Shown here piece by piece: positions 4,441-5,161 of a DNA stretch of 5,161 nucleotides (within the stretch, counting starts at the first letter, position 1; every line of letters begins with the position of its first letter). Under the pieces are notes generated by a model. It was not told the DNA's origin and did no database searches. It worked only from the letters and a program-made list of their open reading frames with translations. The translations under genes were made by a program, and so were the position numbers. This DNA is from Actinomycetes bacterium (GTDB lineage: Bacteria > Actinomycetota > Actinomycetes > Propionibacteriales > Propionibacteriaceae): the NCBI GenBank assembly GCA_021794705.1, contig JAJYQH010000380.1, positions 1-5,161 on the forward strand. Direction: 5' to 3'.

Positions 4441-4865
4441 GGGTCGACGAGATGAGCCAGACCGTCTTCGCGGCACTCGGCGACCCGGTGCGCAACGCCA
4501 TCATCGACAGGCTGACCGAGGACGACGCGACCGTCGGCCAGCTGGCCTCGATGTTCCCGATCACCTTTCAGGCGGTGTCACAGCACATCCGGACGCTCGA
4601 GCGCGCCGGGCTCGTCACCCGCCACCGCGAGGGGCGCCACCAGCGGGTCCACCTGCAACCCGCCCCGCTCATCGAGGCGACGGAATGGCTCGAGAGCCGC
4701 CGGATGCGCCTTGAACAGCGTTACCGCCGGCTCGACGACCTGCTGGCCGGCCTGATTGCCACCCGGACGGACGCCGCACCGGCGTCCGGACAGCCCCCGG
4801 AGCCGCCGACAGCCGACGTCGACCGCTCCCCCAACGAGAAGGGAACCACCCATGACCACCCATGA
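4428..4865 (+). CDS. ArsR-family winged-helix transcriptional regulator
   Basis: This 145-aa regulator has the ArsR winged-helix core: VFAALGDPVRNAIIDRL (13-29) as the first helices, ATVGQLASMFPITFQAVSQHIRTLERAGLV (34-63) as the helix-turn-helix, and TRHREGRHQRVHL (64-76) as the wing. PAPLIEATEWLESRRMRLEQ then RYRRLDDLLAGL forms the long C-terminal helix typical of regulators paired with SRPBCC proteins. The only cysteine is C4, and the ELCVCD-type metal site is absent, so metal sensing is unlikely despite the CDF neighbour. The GTG at 4428 gives the family's usual MLE-x6-F-x-ALGDP opening. An ATG at 4452 is an alternative start. The tail after about residue 115 (Pro/Ala/Asp-rich) appears disordered. 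The last 14 bases overlap the next gene. Confidence 0.9.
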   Translation: MLECWVDEMSQTVFAALGDPVRNAIIDRLTEDDATVGQLASMFPITFQAVSQHIRTLERAGLVTRHREGRHQRVHLQPAPLIEATEWLESRRMRLEQRYRRLDDLLAGLIATRTDAAPASGQPPEPPTADVDRSPNEKGTTHDHP

Positions 4866-5161
4866 CATCCGGCGCCCGGGCACCACCGAGCACACCCGCA
4901 CCGGCGAGCAGAGCCTGCATCACCGCCGGGAGTTCGACGCTCCGGCCGAGCTCGTGCAGCGCGCCCACACGGACGCCGACCTCTTCCGCCAGTGGATGGG
5001 CCCCCGCGGCACCACCCTGCGGCTCGACCGTTTCGACGCGGTCACCGGCGGGGGCTTCCGGTACGTCGTCGAGTCGCCGAACGGCAGCGACTGGGCCTTC
5101 AACGGCGTCTACCACAGGGTCGAGCCCGGCCGGATCATCCACACCTGGGAGTACGAGGGCG
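4852..5161 (+). CDS. SRPBCC/AHSA1 (START-like) domain protein, N-terminal part
   Basis: The first 103 codons of an Aha1/START-like hydrophobic-ligand domain protein are present, truncated by the window edge. After a variable N-terminus (MTTHDIRRPGTTEHTRTGEQ) comes the fold's first strand and helix, SLHHRREFDAPAELVQRAHT. Next are DADLFRQWMGPRG (the W-x-x-W/P region after helix 2) and strands LRLDRFDAVTGGGFRYVVES and WAFNGVYHRVEPGRIIHTWE. These are hallmark positions of the AHSA1 subgroup commonly encoded downstream of ArsR regulators. The start ATG at 4852 has AAGGGA seven bases upstream and lies inside the regulator gene, overlapping it by 14 bases. This implies coupled translation and a shared promoter. 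The ligand is unknown; such pairs are often linked to stress or small-molecule handling. Confidence 0.88.
   Translation, partial: MTTHDIRRPGTTEHTRTGEQSLHHRREFDAPAELVQRAHTDADLFRQWMGPRGTTLRLDRFDAVTGGGFRYVVESPNGSDWAFNGVYHRVEPGRIIHTWEYEG

Noticed and set aside
3641..4564. 307-codon open frame on the minus strand
   Set aside because: It is antisense to the CDF gene, with low-complexity Asp/Arg/His/Gly composition typical of shadow frames in high-GC DNA.

Overview
The window is GC-rich DNA with strong G/C preference at third codon positions, frequent GTG starts and TANNNT promoter hexamers lying 6-8 bases before start codons. This points to a high-GC actinobacterium. A Nocardioides- or Propionibacteriales-like host is only a guess. 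It reads as an accessory, recombination-prone patch running into more ordinary chromosome.

Left part (1-1068): the 3' end of an ISL3-family transposase and the right end of its element. The element end abuts the stop codon of a 50-56 codon minus-strand ORF. Next, also on the minus strand, is a VapBC-type toxin-antitoxin pair: a FitA/VapB-like ribbon-helix-helix antitoxin overlapping a PIN-domain toxin by 4 bases.

Middle (1224-2695): a minus-strand pentapeptide-repeat-like protein of unknown role, then a divergent plus-strand higBA pair with the toxin gene first. The window therefore holds two unrelated toxin-antitoxin modules within 2 kb.

Right of centre (2690-3663): on the minus strand there appears to be a small unrecognised three-gene operon, transcribed from about 3435 down to 2690. 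It comprises a roughly 80-codon gene split by a +1 shift, a 35-codon gene, and a roughly 125-codon gene that overlaps the 35-codon gene by ATGA and is shifted near its own 3' end. Both shifts sit in runs of four G/C. higA and the last gene of this operon converge on a perfect 9-bp inverted repeat containing both stop codons. Behind the operon lies the frameshifted C-terminal remnant of a thioredoxin/DsbA-like protein on the plus strand.

Right part (3758-5161), plus strand: a short cation diffusion facilitator (CDF) transporter, an ArsR-type regulator without the usual Cys metal site, and the start of an SRPBCC/AHSA1-domain protein. The regulator and the SRPBCC gene overlap by 14 bases and form a standard two-gene unit. 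An 11-bp-arm palindrome over the regulator's promoter and start codon is a good candidate for its own operator.

No tRNA, rRNA, CRISPR array or riboswitch was recognised. I do not see a clearly new defence system. The best candidate for something undescribed is the small minus-strand operon at 2690-3435.
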